Part shown: positions 8,095 through 19,502 of the stretch, one piece after another
How positions within the stretch are numbered: the first letter of the stretch is position 1
Layout: every line of letters starts with the position of its first letter
Assembly: GCF_006439015.1 (NCBI RefSeq)
Contig: NZ_RCZG01000002.1
Location: 248,001 to 312,000, forward strand
Reading direction: 5' to 3'
Origin: Mycolicibacterium hodleri
GTDB lineage: Bacteria > Actinomycetota > Actinomycetes > Mycobacteriales > Mycobacteriaceae
Length of the DNA stretch: 64,000 nucleotides
The notes under the pieces: generated by a model
What the model was told of the DNA's origin: nothing
The model's input: only the letters and a program-made list of their open reading frames with translations
The model's database searches: none
Translations under genes and position numbers: made by a program

Positions 8095-8931
8095 GTGACA
8101 CCAGGTCGACTGCTCTTGGCCGCGACGCCGTTGGGCCAGGCAGGCGACGCCTCCGCGCGTCTCATCGAGGCCTTGGGCAACGCCGACGTGGTCGCCGCGG
8201 AGGACACCCGACGGATCCGCATCCTCGCGCAGAACCTCGACGTCACGCCGACGGGCAAGGTGGTGAGCTTCTTCGACCAGAACGAGGCGGCGCGGGTGCC
8301 GTGGCTCGTCGAGGAGATCGCGGGCGGTGCGACGGTGCTGGTGGTCAGCGACGCAGGCATGCCGCTGATCAGCGATCCGGGCTACCGACTGGTCGCGGCG
8401 TGTGCCGCCGCGGGGTTGACGGTGAGCTGCCTGCCAGGTCCGTCGGCGGTGACGACGGCCCTGGCGGTGTCCGGCCTGCCGTCGGACCGGTTCTGCTTCG
8501 AGGGCTTCGCGCCGCGCAAGCACGCCGCGCGGCTGACGTGGTTGCACACGCTGGCCTCCGAGCGACGTACGTGGGTGTTCTTCGAGTCTCCGCGGCGTCT
8601 CGGCGAGTGCCTGGCCGATGCGGTGATCCAACTCGGCGCGGATCGACTGGCGGTGGTCTGCCGCGAGCTGACCAAGACGCACGAGGAGGTCAAGCGCGGC
8701 ACCTTGGCCGAGCTGGCCGAATGGGCCGCCGACGGCGTGCTCGGCGAGATCACCGTCGTCGTGGCGGGAGCCCGGCCCCGCGTTGATCTGGAGACGTTGG
8801 TGGCGGAGGTCAACGAACTGGTGGAGGGCGGCGCCAGGGTCAAGGACGCATGTGCGGCGGTGATCGGCGAGAACCCGGGGGCGCCGTCACGGCGTGAGCT
8901 CTACGAGGCGGTCCTGCGAGCTCGCGGCTGA
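8095..8931 (+). CDS. rsmI: 16S rRNA (cytidine-1402 2'-O)-methyltransferase RsmI
   Basis: SAM-dependent methyltransferase of the tetrapyrrole-methylase fold, 278 residues, modifying C1402 in the ribosomal decoding centre. Typical features: 'LLLAATPLGQAGDASARLIEAL' at the N-terminus, 'AAEDTRRIRIL', 'VVSDAGMPLISDPGYRLV' and 'LPGPSAVTTALAVSGLPSDRFCFEGFAPRK' (quoted in parts). Start GTG 8095 is chosen because it begins the conserved N-terminus and lies 7 nt after a -10 hexamer, implying a leaderless mRNA. The last 45 bp overlap the end of convergent pabB, so coding sequence is shared on both strands. Confidence 0.94.
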   Translation: MTPGRLLLAATPLGQAGDASARLIEALGNADVVAAEDTRRIRILAQNLDVTPTGKVVSFFDQNEAARVPWLVEEIAGGATVLVVSDAGMPLISDPGYRLVAACAAAGLTVSCLPGPSAVTTALAVSGLPSDRFCFEGFAPRKHAARLTWLHTLASERRTWVFFESPRRLGECLADAVIQLGADRLAVVCRELTKTHEEVKRGTLAELAEWAADGVLGEITVVVAGARPRVDLETLVAEVNELVEGGARVKDACAAVIGENPGAPSRRELYEAVLRARG

Positions 8932-10149
8932 ATCGGCGCCGACTCCGGTGACCGGCGCCGCCTTGTGCAGGCATTCGCGCCATTCGGCGTCGGGATCCGA
9001 GTCGGCCGTGATGCCTCCGCCGACGCCGAGTACCGCGTGTCCAGCGGCGTCGAACTCGACGGTTCGGATGGCGACGTTCAGCTCGGCCCCCGCGATGGGT
9101 GACGCCAAACCCACCGTCCCGCAATAGATTCCCCGTCGGAACGGCTCCCAGGTCGTCAGAAGTCGGCGGGCGCGGCCCTTCGGCGTCCCCGTGACCGATG
9201 CGGGCGGGAACGTGGCGTCGAGGATCGTCGACATCGGCACGTCGTGGTCGACGCGTGCCGCGACCGTCGACACCAGATGCCATACGCCCGGTGCCCGCCG
9301 GACCACCAGGAGGTCGGGCACGGTGACGGAGCCGGTGACGGCGACGCGACCGAGGTCGTTGCGGACGAGGTCGACGATCATGATGTTCTCGGCGACGTCC
9401 TTCGCCGAGTCGCGCAACGCCGATGGCGATTCGTCGAGCGGCAGGGTGCCCTTGATGGGGCTCGACACCAGGGCGTCGCCGATGCGGCTGAGGAACAGCT
9501 CGGGGGACAGCGAGGCCACCGCCCCCCAATTTCCCGCGACGAAGGCCGCGCGTGCGGGGGCGGTGCGCGCGACGGCGTCGGCGAAGTAGTCGATCGGTGA
9601 GCCGGTGACGCTTCCGGTGATCTGAGTACACACGCACGCCTGGTACACCTCGCCCGCCCCGATGGCCTCCAGGCAGGCGAGCACCCCCGCCCGGTGGGCG
9701 TCCCGGTCGGCCTCGCCCCACGTGATCTGACAAGTGCTCGGCGCGGGTTCGACGGCCAGTGCGCCGACGAGCCAAGGCGGCGCTGGAGTGCCGGAAAGGC
9801 TTTCATACCACCAGGTTCCGCTAATGTCCTGACGGAGGACGTCATCGGTCCAGCCGCCCGCAGCCTCTGGGATCCGAGCGGCGGCGCCGTCGCGACCGGC
9901 GTCGGGGTACGACAGGTAACCGATCCAACCGCCCCCGATTTCCTCGCGCCGGGAACCGGGCTGGACATCGAAGACGCTCGTGACGTCGACGGGTTCGATG
10001 GCGACGCTCGGTGCGATCACTGCGCGGGAGCCGAACCACGTGCCGGTGAGTGCGGCGGGTGGCGGCAGGCCGAGACGCGACGTCGCGGCGGCCACGCACC
10101 GCAGCACCTGCGGGGCGCTGCGCGACAAGGCGATCCGGTCGACCCGCAT
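8887..10149 (-). CDS. pabB: Aminodeoxychorismate synthase component I
   Basis: Chorismate-binding enzyme of 420 residues that, with a glutamine amidotransferase subunit, forms aminodeoxychorismate for folate synthesis. The chorismate-binding core is clear: 'SPELFLSR', 'SSPIKGTLP' (active-site Lys), 'ENIMIVDLVRNDLGRV', 'FPPASVTGTPK' and 'YCGTVGLASP'. A P-I-K-G-T signature favours PabB over anthranilate synthase TrpE. Start is ATG 10149. The gene is convergent with rsmI, overlapping it by 45 bp, and lies 12 bp downstream of the sigma-factor gene in the same direction, so it may receive read-through from that operon. Matches Rv1005c. Confidence 0.93.
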   Translation of the reverse strand: MRVDRIALSRSAPQVLRCVAAATSRLGLPPPAALTGTWFGSRAVIAPSVAIEPVDVTSVFDVQPGSRREEIGGGWIGYLSYPDAGRDGAAARIPEAAGGWTDDVLRQDISGTWWYESLSGTPAPPWLVGALAVEPAPSTCQITWGEADRDAHRAGVLACLEAIGAGEVYQACVCTQITGSVTGSPIDYFADAVARTAPARAAFVAGNWGAVASLSPELFLSRIGDALVSSPIKGTLPLDESPSALRDSAKDVAENIMIVDLVRNDLGRVAVTGSVTVPDLLVVRRAPGVWHLVSTVAARVDHDVPMSTILDATFPPASVTGTPKGRARRLLTTWEPFRRGIYCGTVGLASPIAGAELNVAIRTVEFDAAGHAVLGVGGGITADSDPDAEWRECLHKAAPVTGVGADSAASSQDRLVELTP

Positions 10150-10161
10150 CGCGTTAGCTTG

Positions 10162-11058
10162 TCACGCCGATCGCGAGATCTCCCGGGGGACCTTGACCCC
10201 GCCGAGCTTCTCTGGATTGCGCATCGCGTAGAAGTGCGAGATCAGTCCGTCGGTGATCTCGACACAGATGACGCCCTCGAGCTTGTCACCGAGGTACAGC
10301 ACCAGCGCGGGGGCGCCGTTGTAGAACGCCGGCTCGACGCGGCCGCCATCGTCGGTGAAGCGCAGCAGGCCGAGGATGAGCCGTGCCACCCGATCCGCGC
10401 CGATGACCGGTCGACGGGCCGCGCTGACCTTACCGTCGCTGTCCGCGGTCCACACCACGTCGGGCGCCAGCATCGAGATGAGCGCATCGACGTCACCGGT
10501 CGACGCGGTCGCGAAGAACTGCGCGGTGATCTCGAGCGACCGCTGGGGGTCGACGGGCTCGAAACGCTTGCGTCTGGACTGCACGTGTTCGCGGGCGCGG
10601 TGGGCCATCTGACGTACCGCCGCGGTGGACTTGCCGACCGTGGAGGCGATGTCCTCGTGGCTGAAGCCGAACACCTCGCGGAGCACGAACACCGCGCGTT
10701 CGTCGGGGCTGAGCGTCTCCAGCACCACCATCATCGCCATCGACACCGACTCCGCGAGAACGACGTCGGACGACGCGTCGGCGGAGTCGAGCAGTAGCGG
10801 TTCTGGCAGCCACGGGCCGACGTACTCCTCGCGCCTGCGGGCCTGAGCGCGTAGGGCGTTGAGCGATTGCCGGGTGACGAGCTGGGCCAGGTAGGCCTTG
10901 GTGTCCTGGATGGTTCCCAGGTCGACCTTCGCCCATCGTAGATAGCTCTCCTGCAGGACGTCGTCGGATTCGGTTGCCGTGCCGAGGATCTCGTAGGCGA
11001 TCGTGAACAGCAGCGGTCGCAGGCTGGTGAACCGCTCGGCGTGCTCGCTGGTGTTCAT
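10162..11058 (-). CDS. ECF41-type RNA polymerase sigma factor with SnoaL-like C-terminal domain
   Basis: Extracytoplasmic-function sigma factor of 298 residues. Region 2 covers about residues 8-75 ('DDVLQESYLRWAKVD'), and region 4 about 110-160 ('LSPDERAVFVLREVFGFSHEDIAS'). 'WLPEPL' at residues 83-88 in the linker and 'NPEKL' at 281-285 in the SnoaL-like extension are the two signature motifs of the ECF41 group (SigJ-like); the extension controls sigma activity without a separate anti-sigma factor. The start overlaps the stop of the upstream FAD oxidoreductase by 4 bp (ATGA), which fits the usual ECF41 partner-gene arrangement. A matching promoter precedes the pair at 12305-12331. Confidence 0.92.
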   Translation of the reverse strand: MNTSEHAERFTSLRPLLFTIAYEILGTATESDDVLQESYLRWAKVDLGTIQDTKAYLAQLVTRQSLNALRAQARRREEYVGPWLPEPLLLDSADASSDVVLAESVSMAMMVVLETLSPDERAVFVLREVFGFSHEDIASTVGKSTAAVRQMAHRAREHVQSRRKRFEPVDPQRSLEITAQFFATASTGDVDALISMLAPDVVWTADSDGKVSAARRPVIGADRVARLILGLLRFTDDGGRVEPAFYNGAPALVLYLGDKLEGVICVEITDGLISHFYAMRNPEKLGGVKVPREISRSA

Positions 11059-12296
11059 CGGACCGCTGCCGCCTGCTCTGCCGCCGCCAGGTGCTCAGCC
11101 CGCTTGCCGCCCTTGAGCCAGAAGTACGAACCGGGCTTGCGCGCCTCCTTGGCCAGGAAACCGATTGTTCCCCTGCAGACCGCCTCCTTGATCGACGCAG
11201 CTGCTCGTCCGCCGATGTGGAGTCTCAAGGCCCGGTCGTCGAGGTGCGCCAGCTGGATGACACCCGCCTTGCGGCCGATGCTGACGCACTGCCCGGTGAA
11301 CGCCTGATTCACCGAGGTGGGCTCGGCGCCTGCGATCCGGCTGAGCACGGTGTCGGCTGCCTGCGCGCCCAGCGGGATCGCGGCCTGGCAGCTCATCCGC
11401 AGGGGCAGGTTCGACGGAGCGCAGGCATCGCCGGCGGCCACGATGTATGGGTCGTCGACACTGGTCAGGGTCTCATCGGTCAGCAGTCGCCCGATGGCGT
11501 TGGTGGTCAGGCCGCTGCGGGCCGCCAGGCCGGGCACGCCGAAACCCGCCGTCCAGATGGTCAACACGCCGGGCAGCGCGCGGTTGTCGGCCAACAACAC
11601 CGAATCCTCGTACACCTCGGTGACTTTGGCCCCCGGCCCGTCGACGACGGTCACGCCGAGGGCGCGCATCCGCTTGGTCACCGCCCGTCGGGTGGACTCG
11701 CTGAAGTACGGGCCGAGGACGTCGCCGCACACCAGCGTCACTGCCTGCCCCTCCTCGGCCAGTTCGGCGGCGACCTCGATACCCGTCGGGCCGGCGCCCA
11801 CGACCACCACGGGTGCGCTGGGATGGAGCTTGGCCATCGCCGCACGCAACGGCTCGGCGTGCTCCCATTCCGAAAGGGGGTAGGCGAATTCGGCGGCTCC
11901 GGGAACGGTCAGTTCGGCGCCGGTGCTGCCGACCGCGTAGATCAGGTAGTCGTAACCGACGACGTCACCCGAGCCGAGCGTGACGGAGCGCGCCGCCGCG
12001 TCGATGACCTCCGCGGTGTCGATCAGCAGGCGGACGTCGTCGGCGAGGACGTCCGCGTAGTCCACGACCGCGTCATCGGATCCGGTGAGGACCTGGTGCA
12101 GCCGGATCCGCTCGACGAACTCGGGCCTCGGGTTGATCAGGGTGACGGCGACCTTCGGCGGGTCGGCGCGCAGCGACCCGGGGCTGGTTGCCGGGTGGCG
12201 ACGCAGGCGGTTGGCGGCGATGACGCCGGCGTATCCGCCGCCGATGACGACGACGTTGGTGGGTGGGACCTTGGCGGGTTGGCTGTGATTGGTCAT
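11055..12296 (-). CDS. NAD(P)/FAD-dependent oxidoreductase (Ndh-like), ECF41 partner
   Basis: Pyridine nucleotide-disulfide oxidoreductase of 413 residues, probably oxidising NAD(P)H with FAD. Two Rossmann motifs are visible: 'VVIGGGYAGVIAANRL' near the start (FAD) and 'VVVGAGPTGIEVAAELAEEG' in the middle (NAD(P)H). 'AGDACAP' near residue 300 is the second FAD contact. No redox-active C-x4-C is seen, so it resembles type II NADH dehydrogenases rather than disulfide reductases. I choose ATG 12296 (AGG just upstream) because an upstream promoter -10 element lies inside any longer reading. It is the first gene of a two-gene unit with the ECF41 sigma factor and its likely regulatory target. Confidence 0.85.
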   Translation of the reverse strand: MTNHSQPAKVPPTNVVVIGGGYAGVIAANRLRRHPATSPGSLRADPPKVAVTLINPRPEFVERIRLHQVLTGSDDAVVDYADVLADDVRLLIDTAEVIDAAARSVTLGSGDVVGYDYLIYAVGSTGAELTVPGAAEFAYPLSEWEHAEPLRAAMAKLHPSAPVVVVGAGPTGIEVAAELAEEGQAVTLVCGDVLGPYFSESTRRAVTKRMRALGVTVVDGPGAKVTEVYEDSVLLADNRALPGVLTIWTAGFGVPGLAARSGLTTNAIGRLLTDETLTSVDDPYIVAAGDACAPSNLPLRMSCQAAIPLGAQAADTVLSRIAGAEPTSVNQAFTGQCVSIGRKAGVIQLAHLDDRALRLHIGGRAAASIKEAVCRGTIGFLAKEARKPGSYFWLKGGKRAEHLAAAEQAAAVR

Positions 12297-12304
12297 GTCC
12301 TCGA

Positions 12305-12331
12305 GACACCTCCGAGCACCGAAGTGTGACA
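12305..12331 (-). promoter_or_regulatory. ECF41-type promoter
   Basis: Reading leftward, TGTCACA (12331-12325), a 16-nt spacer and TGTC (12308-12305). The known ECF41 consensus is TGTCACA, 16 nt, CGTC, so only one base differs. It lies 9 bp upstream of the oxidoreductase start, implying a very short leader and autoregulation by the sigma factor. Confidence 0.75.
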
Positions 12332-12356
12332 TCACTACCCGCGGGTGTGACGCAGA

Positions 12357-13943
12357 TCACTCAATTGCGTAGCGGGGAAACACGCCTTCCGGCTTGGGAA
12401 GTGCCACGCCGACCGCGATTCGCGTGCCGATTGCCGAGAACTCGCGCTGGTCGTCAGGCTGTCCCAGCAGGTCGAGCAGCTTGGTCGCCGACTCCGGCAT
12501 CACCGGCTGGATCAGCAGTGCGGCGATCCGCACTACCTCGAGGGTCGTGTAGAGCACGCTGCCGAAGCGCTCCTGATCAGCAGCGGCGTCGGACTTGCGC
12601 AGCACCCACGGCTCCTGTGCAGAGAAGTAGCGGTTGGCCGCCCCGAGCATCAGCCAGATCGCCTCGAGCGCCACGTGCATGGCGGGCACCTCGAATTGGG
12701 CGCGAACCCTGTCCAGCAGACCGTCGGCGTGCGCCAACAGCGCGGCGTCCTCGTCGGTCACCGGGCCGGGCGCGGGGACGACCCCGTCGAGATTCTTGTT
12801 GACCATCGACAGCGACCGCTGGGCCAGGTTGCCCAATTCGTTGGCCAGATCGGTGTTGATCCGGCTGATGATGCCGTCCTCGCTGTAGCTACCGTCCTGG
12901 CCGAAGGGCACTTCGCGAAGGAGGAAATAACGTACCTGGTCCAACCCGAACGCCTCGACGAGCTGACCAGGGTCGACCACGTTTCCGACCGACTTGCTCA
13001 TCTTCTCACCGCTGTTGAACAGGAAGCCGTGTGCGAAAACCCTTTTGGGCAAATCGATTCCGGCCGACATCAGGAACGCAGGCCAGTACACCGTATGGAA
13101 GCGGATGATGTCCTTGCCGATCATGTGCAGATCGGCCGGCCAGTAGCGACCGAACGCCGAGGACTCGGTGTCGGGGTAACCCGCGCCCGTCAGGTAGTTG
13201 GTCAACGCGTCCACCCAGACGTACATCACGTGATCGGGATGGTCGGGGACCTGCACACCCCAGTCGAACGTGGTCCGGGAGATGGACAGGTCGCGGAGCC
13301 CGCCGGACACGAAGCTGACGACCTCGTTGCGCCGCACGTCCGGTCCGATGAACTCGGGGTGCGCCTCGTAGTGTGCCAACAGTCTTTCGGCGTAGGCCGA
13401 CAAGCGGAAGAAGTACGTCTGCTCCTCGGTCCATGTCACGGGAGTGCGTGTCTCCGTGGAGACCTTCGTACCGTCGGCGAGCTCCTCGAGCTCGTCCTCG
13501 GCGAAGAACCGCTCATCACGCACCGAATACCAGCCGGAATAGGAGTCCAGGTAGATGTCACCACTGGCGTTCATCGCGTTCCAGATCGCGATGGACGCCT
13601 CGACGTGGTCGGAGTCGGTGGTCCGGATGAATCGATCGAAGGAGATGCCGAGCATGGCCTGCATCGCCTGGAAGGCATCGGAGTTTCGCCGGGCCAGTTC
13701 GGCGGTGGGAATCCCCTCGGCGGCGGCGGTCTGCGCCATCTTGAGGCCGTGTTCGTCGGTACCGGTGAGGAACCTGACGTCGAACCCGTCGAGACGCTTG
13801 AAACGCGCGATCGCGTCGGTCGACACGTATTCATAGGCGTGGCCGATGTGCGGGGCGCCATTCGGGTACGCGATGGCGGTGGTGATGTAGTACGGATCCC
13901 CGGGAGTTCGCATTCCTGCGCCGGAGGAGTTGATCAGGCTCAT
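12357..13943 (-). CDS. metG: Methionyl-tRNA synthetase
   Basis: Class I aminoacyl-tRNA synthetase of 528 residues that charges tRNA-Met. The HIGH motif is 'PHIGHAYEY', the KMSKS motif '[10 protein letters not shown]', and the tryptophan-rich substrate region '[12 protein letters not shown]' is present. The C-terminal half is the helical anticodon-binding domain ('[20 protein letters not shown]'). No C-terminal EMAP-like domain is attached, as in the mycobacterial MetS. Start ATG 13943 has AAGGTGAG 5 nt upstream; an internal ATG at 13913 would match the shorter M. tuberculosis N-terminus. Divergent from tatD with 23 bp between starts. Confidence 0.96.
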   Translation of the reverse strand: MSLINSSGAGMRTPGDPYYITTAIAYPNGAPHIGHAYEYVSTDAIARFKRLDGFDVRFLTGTDEHGLKMAQTAAAEGIPTAELARRNSDAFQAMQAMLGISFDRFIRTTDSDHVEASIAIWNAMNASGDIYLDSYSGWYSVRDERFFAEDELEELADGTKVSTETRTPVTWTEEQTYFFRLSAYAERLLAHYEAHPEFIGPDVRRNEVVSFVSGGLRDLSISRTTFDWGVQVPDHPDHVMYVWVDALTNYLTGAGYPDTESSAFGRYWPADLHMIGKDIIRFHTVYWPAFLMSAGIDLPKRVFAHGFLFNSGEKMSKSVGNVVDPGQLVEAFGLDQVRYFLLREVPFGQDGSYSEDGIISRINTDLANELGNLAQRSLSMVNKNLDGVVPAPGPVTDEDAALLAHADGLLDRVRAQFEVPAMHVALEAIWLMLGAANRYFSAQEPWVLRKSDAAADQERFGSVLYTTLEVVRIAALLIQPVMPESATKLLDLLGQPDDQREFSAIGTRIAVGVALPKPEGVFPRYAIE

Positions 13944-13966
13944 TTGGACTCACCTTATTGTGTGGT

Positions 13967-14809
13967 GTGAGTTCCAATCGAAGACGGGGCGAGGCACCGC
14001 CCGCCCCCGAGCCGCTCGCACCGTTGGTCGATGCCCACACGCACCTCGACGCATGCGGGGCGACCGACGCCGACGACGTGCGGGCGATCCTCGATCGGGC
14101 CGAGGCGGTAGGCGTGCTGGCCGTCGTCACGATCGCCGACGACCTGGAGTCGGCACGCTGGGCCACCCGCGCCGCAGACTGGGACCGCCGCGTCTACGCC
14201 GCCGTGGCCCTGCACCCGACACGCGCCAACGCTCTGACCGACGCCGCCAAGGCGGAGATCGAACAGCTGGCCGCCCATCCACGCGTCGTTGCGATCGGCG
14301 AGACGGGCATGGATCTCTTCTGGCCGGGCAAGCTCGAGGGGTGCGCGGAGCCCGCGCAGCAGCGCGAGGCGTTCGCCTGGCACATCGACCTCGCCAAGCG
14401 CACCGGGAAGCCGCTGATGATCCACAACCGCGACGCCGACGCCGCCGTCCTCGACGTGTTAGCCGGTGAGGGCGCTCCTGAAGCGGTGATCTTCCACTGC
14501 TTCTCGTCGGGATCGGACATGGCCCGCACCTGCGTCGACGCGGGGTGGTTGTTGAGCCTGTCGGGCACGGTCAGTTTCCGCAATGCCAAGGACCTCCGGG
14601 AAGCGGCCGCGTTGATCCCGCCGGAGCAGCTTCTCGTCGAGACCGACGCGCCGTTCTTGACGCCGCATCCGTTCCGTGGGGCACCGAATGAGTCGTACTG
14701 CCTCCCGTATACCGTGAGGGCATTGGCCGAGGTAGTCGGCCGACCGGACATCGAGGTCGCTCGCGAGACGTCCGATAACGCCTTCCGGACCTACGGGTTC
14801 CGCAGCTGA
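13967..14809 (+). CDS. tatD: TatD-family metal-dependent deoxyribonuclease
   Basis: Amidohydrolase-fold nuclease, 280 residues. Metal ligands appear in order: 'VDAHTHLDA' (H-x-H), 'IGETGMD' (Glu), 'MIHNRD' (His), 'FHCFSS' (His) and 'VETDAPF' (Asp). The protein acts as a 3'-5' exonuclease or AP-type repair nuclease in studied members. Start GTG 13967 is preferred: TATTGT at 13956-13961 fits a -10 element for a leaderless transcript, while the longer reading uses TTG 13958. It is followed by rpfB in the same direction, with about 100 bp between, as in M. tuberculosis Rv1008-Rv1009. Confidence 0.93.
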   Translation: MSSNRRRGEAPPAPEPLAPLVDAHTHLDACGATDADDVRAILDRAEAVGVLAVVTIADDLESARWATRAADWDRRVYAAVALHPTRANALTDAAKAEIEQLAAHPRVVAIGETGMDLFWPGKLEGCAEPAQQREAFAWHIDLAKRTGKPLMIHNRDADAAVLDVLAGEGAPEAVIFHCFSSGSDMARTCVDAGWLLSLSGTVSFRNAKDLREAAALIPPEQLLVETDAPFLTPHPFRGAPNESYCLPYTVRALAEVVGRPDIEVARETSDNAFRTYGFRS

Positions 14810-16935
<2,126 letters not shown>

Positions 16936-16986
16936 ACGACTGGCGCTCAGCCCACCCGGACGTCCGGGTTCTGGTTCTCTCGACCC

Positions 16987-18513
16987 CTAGCTGCCCTCGT
17001 CCTTCTTGGCCCGCTTGGCTGCTTCCCGTGCGTCCTTCGCGATGAACTCGTCCTGCAGCGGCGTCTCCGCGTAGACGGGGTAGTTGCCCGTGATGCCCAC
17101 GCGTTCCTGCGCGACTGTCATCACCCGGCCGCGGACGGCGTACCAACCTCCGACGAGTGCCGGAACGATGATTACCAACGCGATGGCGTTCCAGTAGTTT
17201 TCAACGCACATCAGCACCGTGACCGCCAGTAGGAATACCAGAGTGGCGTAACTGGTGTACGGCGTGCCGAAGAGCCGGAACGCCGGGCGCTCGAGGATCC
17301 CCTTCTGCGACCAGCGGTACATCTGGATCTGGCAGATCACGATGGTGGCCCACGAGGCGATGATGCCGAGCGCCGAGAGGTCCAGCGCGATGTTGAACGC
17401 CTCGGCGGGTACGACCAGATTCAAGAAGACACCCACCACGGTGAAGCACGCCGTCAGCGCGATACCTGCCCACGGCACACCGCGACTGGACATCTTCGAG
17501 GTGAACTTCGGCGCGCTGCCGTTCATCGACATCGAGCGCAGGATGCGGCCGGTCGAGTACAGCCCGGCGTTGAGGCTGGACAGCGCCGCCGTCAGCACCA
17601 CGAAGTTCATGATGCTGCCCGCTCCCTCGACTCCGATGCTGGAGAAGAAGGTGACGAACGGGCTGGTACCCGCCTTGTATGAAGTGAAGGGCAGCAGCAG
17701 GGCCAGCAGGATCAGAGAACCAACGTAGAACACCGCGATACGGACGATCACCGAGTTGATGGCCTTCGGCATGATCTTGGCCGGGTTCTCCGTCTCGCCG
17801 GCGGCCGTACCGACCAATTCGACTGCGGCATAGGCGAATATCACACCGGAGGTGATGACGACGAGGGCCAGCACGCCGTTGGGTAGGAGACCGCCGTTGT
17901 CGGTGATCACCGATGGCCCGGTGGCCGCGCCCTCGACCTTGAAGCGCCCCGCCAGGAAGACGATGCCGACCACCAGGAAGGTGACGAGGGCGACCACCTT
18001 GATCAGCGCGGCCCAGAACTCCATTTCACCGAACCACTTGACCGAGATCATGTTGATGGTCAACACGATGACCAACGCGATGAGCGCGATGAGCCATTGC
18101 GGTACGGCCTCGAAGGTGCCCCAGTAGTGCATGTAGAGCGCAATCGCCGTGACGTCGACGATCGACGTGCACGCCCAGTTGAAGAAGTACATCCAGCCTG
18201 CGACGTACGCCGCCTTCTCGCCGAGGAATTCGCGCGCGTAGGAGACGAACGAGCCCGATGACGGGCGGTGCAGCACCAATTCGCCGAGCGCGCGCAGGAT
18301 GAAGAACACGAACACGCCGCAAATGGCGTAGACGATGAACAGACCTGGTCCGGCGCTGGCCAAACGGCCGCCGGCACCCATGAAGAGGCCCGTGCCAATG
18401 GCGCCACCGATGGCGATCATCTGTACCTGCCGAGGTTTCAGACCCTTGTCGTACCCCTCTTCTTCGTGCGCAAGCGCCGAATTGTCGTAGGCGGTCGGCG
18501 ATTCAGTCGTCAT
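16987..18513 (-). CDS. Amino acid permease, L-asparagine permease AnsP-like
   Basis: APC-superfamily transporter of 508 residues with about twelve membrane segments. '[27 protein letters not shown]' is the first-helix signature (given in full range near residues 31-57), and '[15 protein letters not shown]' matches the substrate-binding helix 6 region of AnsP1/AnsP2 from M. tuberculosis, which the whole protein resembles closely from memory. It probably imports asparagine or a related amino acid by proton symport. Start ATG 18513. It lies 88 bp downstream of a Ser/Thr kinase gene in the same direction; both are inserted between ksgA and ispE. Substrate is inferred, not shown. Confidence 0.82.
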   Translation of the reverse strand: MTTESPTAYDNSALAHEEEGYDKGLKPRQVQMIAIGGAIGTGLFMGAGGRLASAGPGLFIVYAICGVFVFFILRALGELVLHRPSSGSFVSYAREFLGEKAAYVAGWMYFFNWACTSIVDVTAIALYMHYWGTFEAVPQWLIALIALVIVLTINMISVKWFGEMEFWAALIKVVALVTFLVVGIVFLAGRFKVEGAATGPSVITDNGGLLPNGVLALVVITSGVIFAYAAVELVGTAAGETENPAKIMPKAINSVIVRIAVFYVGSLILLALLLPFTSYKAGTSPFVTFFSSIGVEGAGSIMNFVVLTAALSSLNAGLYSTGRILRSMSMNGSAPKFTSKMSSRGVPWAGIALTACFTVVGVFLNLVVPAEAFNIALDLSALGIIASWATIVICQIQMYRWSQKGILERPAFRLFGTPYTSYATLVFLLAVTVLMCVENYWNAIALVIIVPALVGGWYAVRGRVMTVAQERVGITGNYPVYAETPLQDEFIAKDAREAAKRAKKDEGS

Positions 18514-18601
18514 TTGCCGAAGTTAACTGCAGTGGCCGTGAACGGCGACCGGGCCTGGTAAAAGTTGCGTTAAGTAATGATTCTTGGGTATCAGCGCGGA
18601 C

Positions 18602-19387
18602 TTATCCGATGGCGCGCGTGATCAGCGAGATCAGCTCCGAACAGGACTGATATCGACGTTCGGGCGCCTTGGCCATCGCCTTCGCGAGAATCGAGTCGAA
18701 GGCTCGCGGCATCCAGTCGTAGCGGCGAGAGTACTTCGGCACTGCGCTGTTCACCTGAGCGTTGACCAGGGCCGTCGAGGTGGGAGCAGTGAACGGCGGT
18801 GAACCCGTGAGCAGTTCGACCGTCGTGCAGGCCAACGCGTATTCGTCGGAGTACGCCGAGGGGGGGTGCCCATGAAGCACCTCCGGCGCCACGTAGGGCA
18901 GTGATCCTTCGACATGCGTCGGTCGAAGCGCGATGCCGTCGGTGACTGCCCTGGCGATGCCGAAGTCGGTGAGTATGGCGCCGTCGTCGGAAAAGGGCTT
19001 GGAGACAAGGATGTTCGCTGGTTTGACGTCGCAGTGCACGATGCCCAGTGTGTGCGCGTGGTCCAGTGCATCTGCGATCTGAGCGAGCGCGGTGAGCCGT
19101 TCGTCCCGGGAGGCCAGGCTGGACGCAGTGCCGCCGCCGACCAGTTGCATGGTCAGCCAGCCTGGGCCGCAGTCGAACATGGTCACCACGTGGCGGTGCG
19201 CGGCGCGTTTGGCGAACTCGAACTCGCGGAGCAGTCGGGTCAGGTGGGCCGGGTCGTGGTGGTGGTAGTCGAGCACTTTGAGTGCCACCGCGTCGTCGGG
19301 CGCCGCGGCGTGGTGAACTCGATAGACCGTTGCGGAACCTCCGTGGCCGACGACACCGTCGACCACGTAGTCCTCGAAGGTATCCAT
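18602..19387 (-). CDS. Soluble Ser/Thr protein kinase
   Basis: A 261-residue protein that is a kinase domain and little else. Glycine loop at residues about 14-20 ('GHGGSATVY'), catalytic Lys37 ('VALKVL'), catalytic loop 'HCDVKPANIL' (Asp120, with Cys119 replacing the usual Arg of HRD), DFG at 141-143 and APE at 167-169. The HCD form suggests that activity does not depend on activation-loop phosphorylation. No membrane segment or sensor domain follows, unlike most mycobacterial Pkn kinases. I prefer ATG 19387; GTG 19405 and 19399 are in frame. It precedes the AnsP-like permease in the same direction, so control of amino acid uptake is a possibility (inference). Confidence 0.88.
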   Translation of the reverse strand: MDTFEDYVVDGVVGHGGSATVYRVHHAAAPDDAVALKVLDYHHHDPAHLTRLLREFEFAKRAAHRHVVTMFDCGPGWLTMQLVGGGTASSLASRDERLTALAQIADALDHAHTLGIVHCDVKPANILVSKPFSDDGAILTDFGIARAVTDGIALRPTHVEGSLPYVAPEVLHGHPPSAYSDEYALACTTVELLTGSPPFTAPTSTALVNAQVNSAVPKYSRRYDWMPRAFDSILAKAMAKAPERRYQSCSELISLITRAIG

Positions 19388-19490
19388 CGGCCCCAGCACC
19401 CTCACAGATTAGGGTTATGCAGGGCTCCGCACCGGACGGAACGACGAGCGACATCTCACCACTTCCGTGCCAGTCGTAGCGGTGCGACGT

Positions 19491-19496
19491 TAGGGT
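19491..19496 (+). promoter_or_regulatory. -10 element for ispE
   Basis: TAGGGT ends 6 nt before the ispE GTG start, as expected for a leaderless mycobacterial mRNA. Confidence 0.5.
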
Positions 19497-19502
19497 CTGT
19501 AC

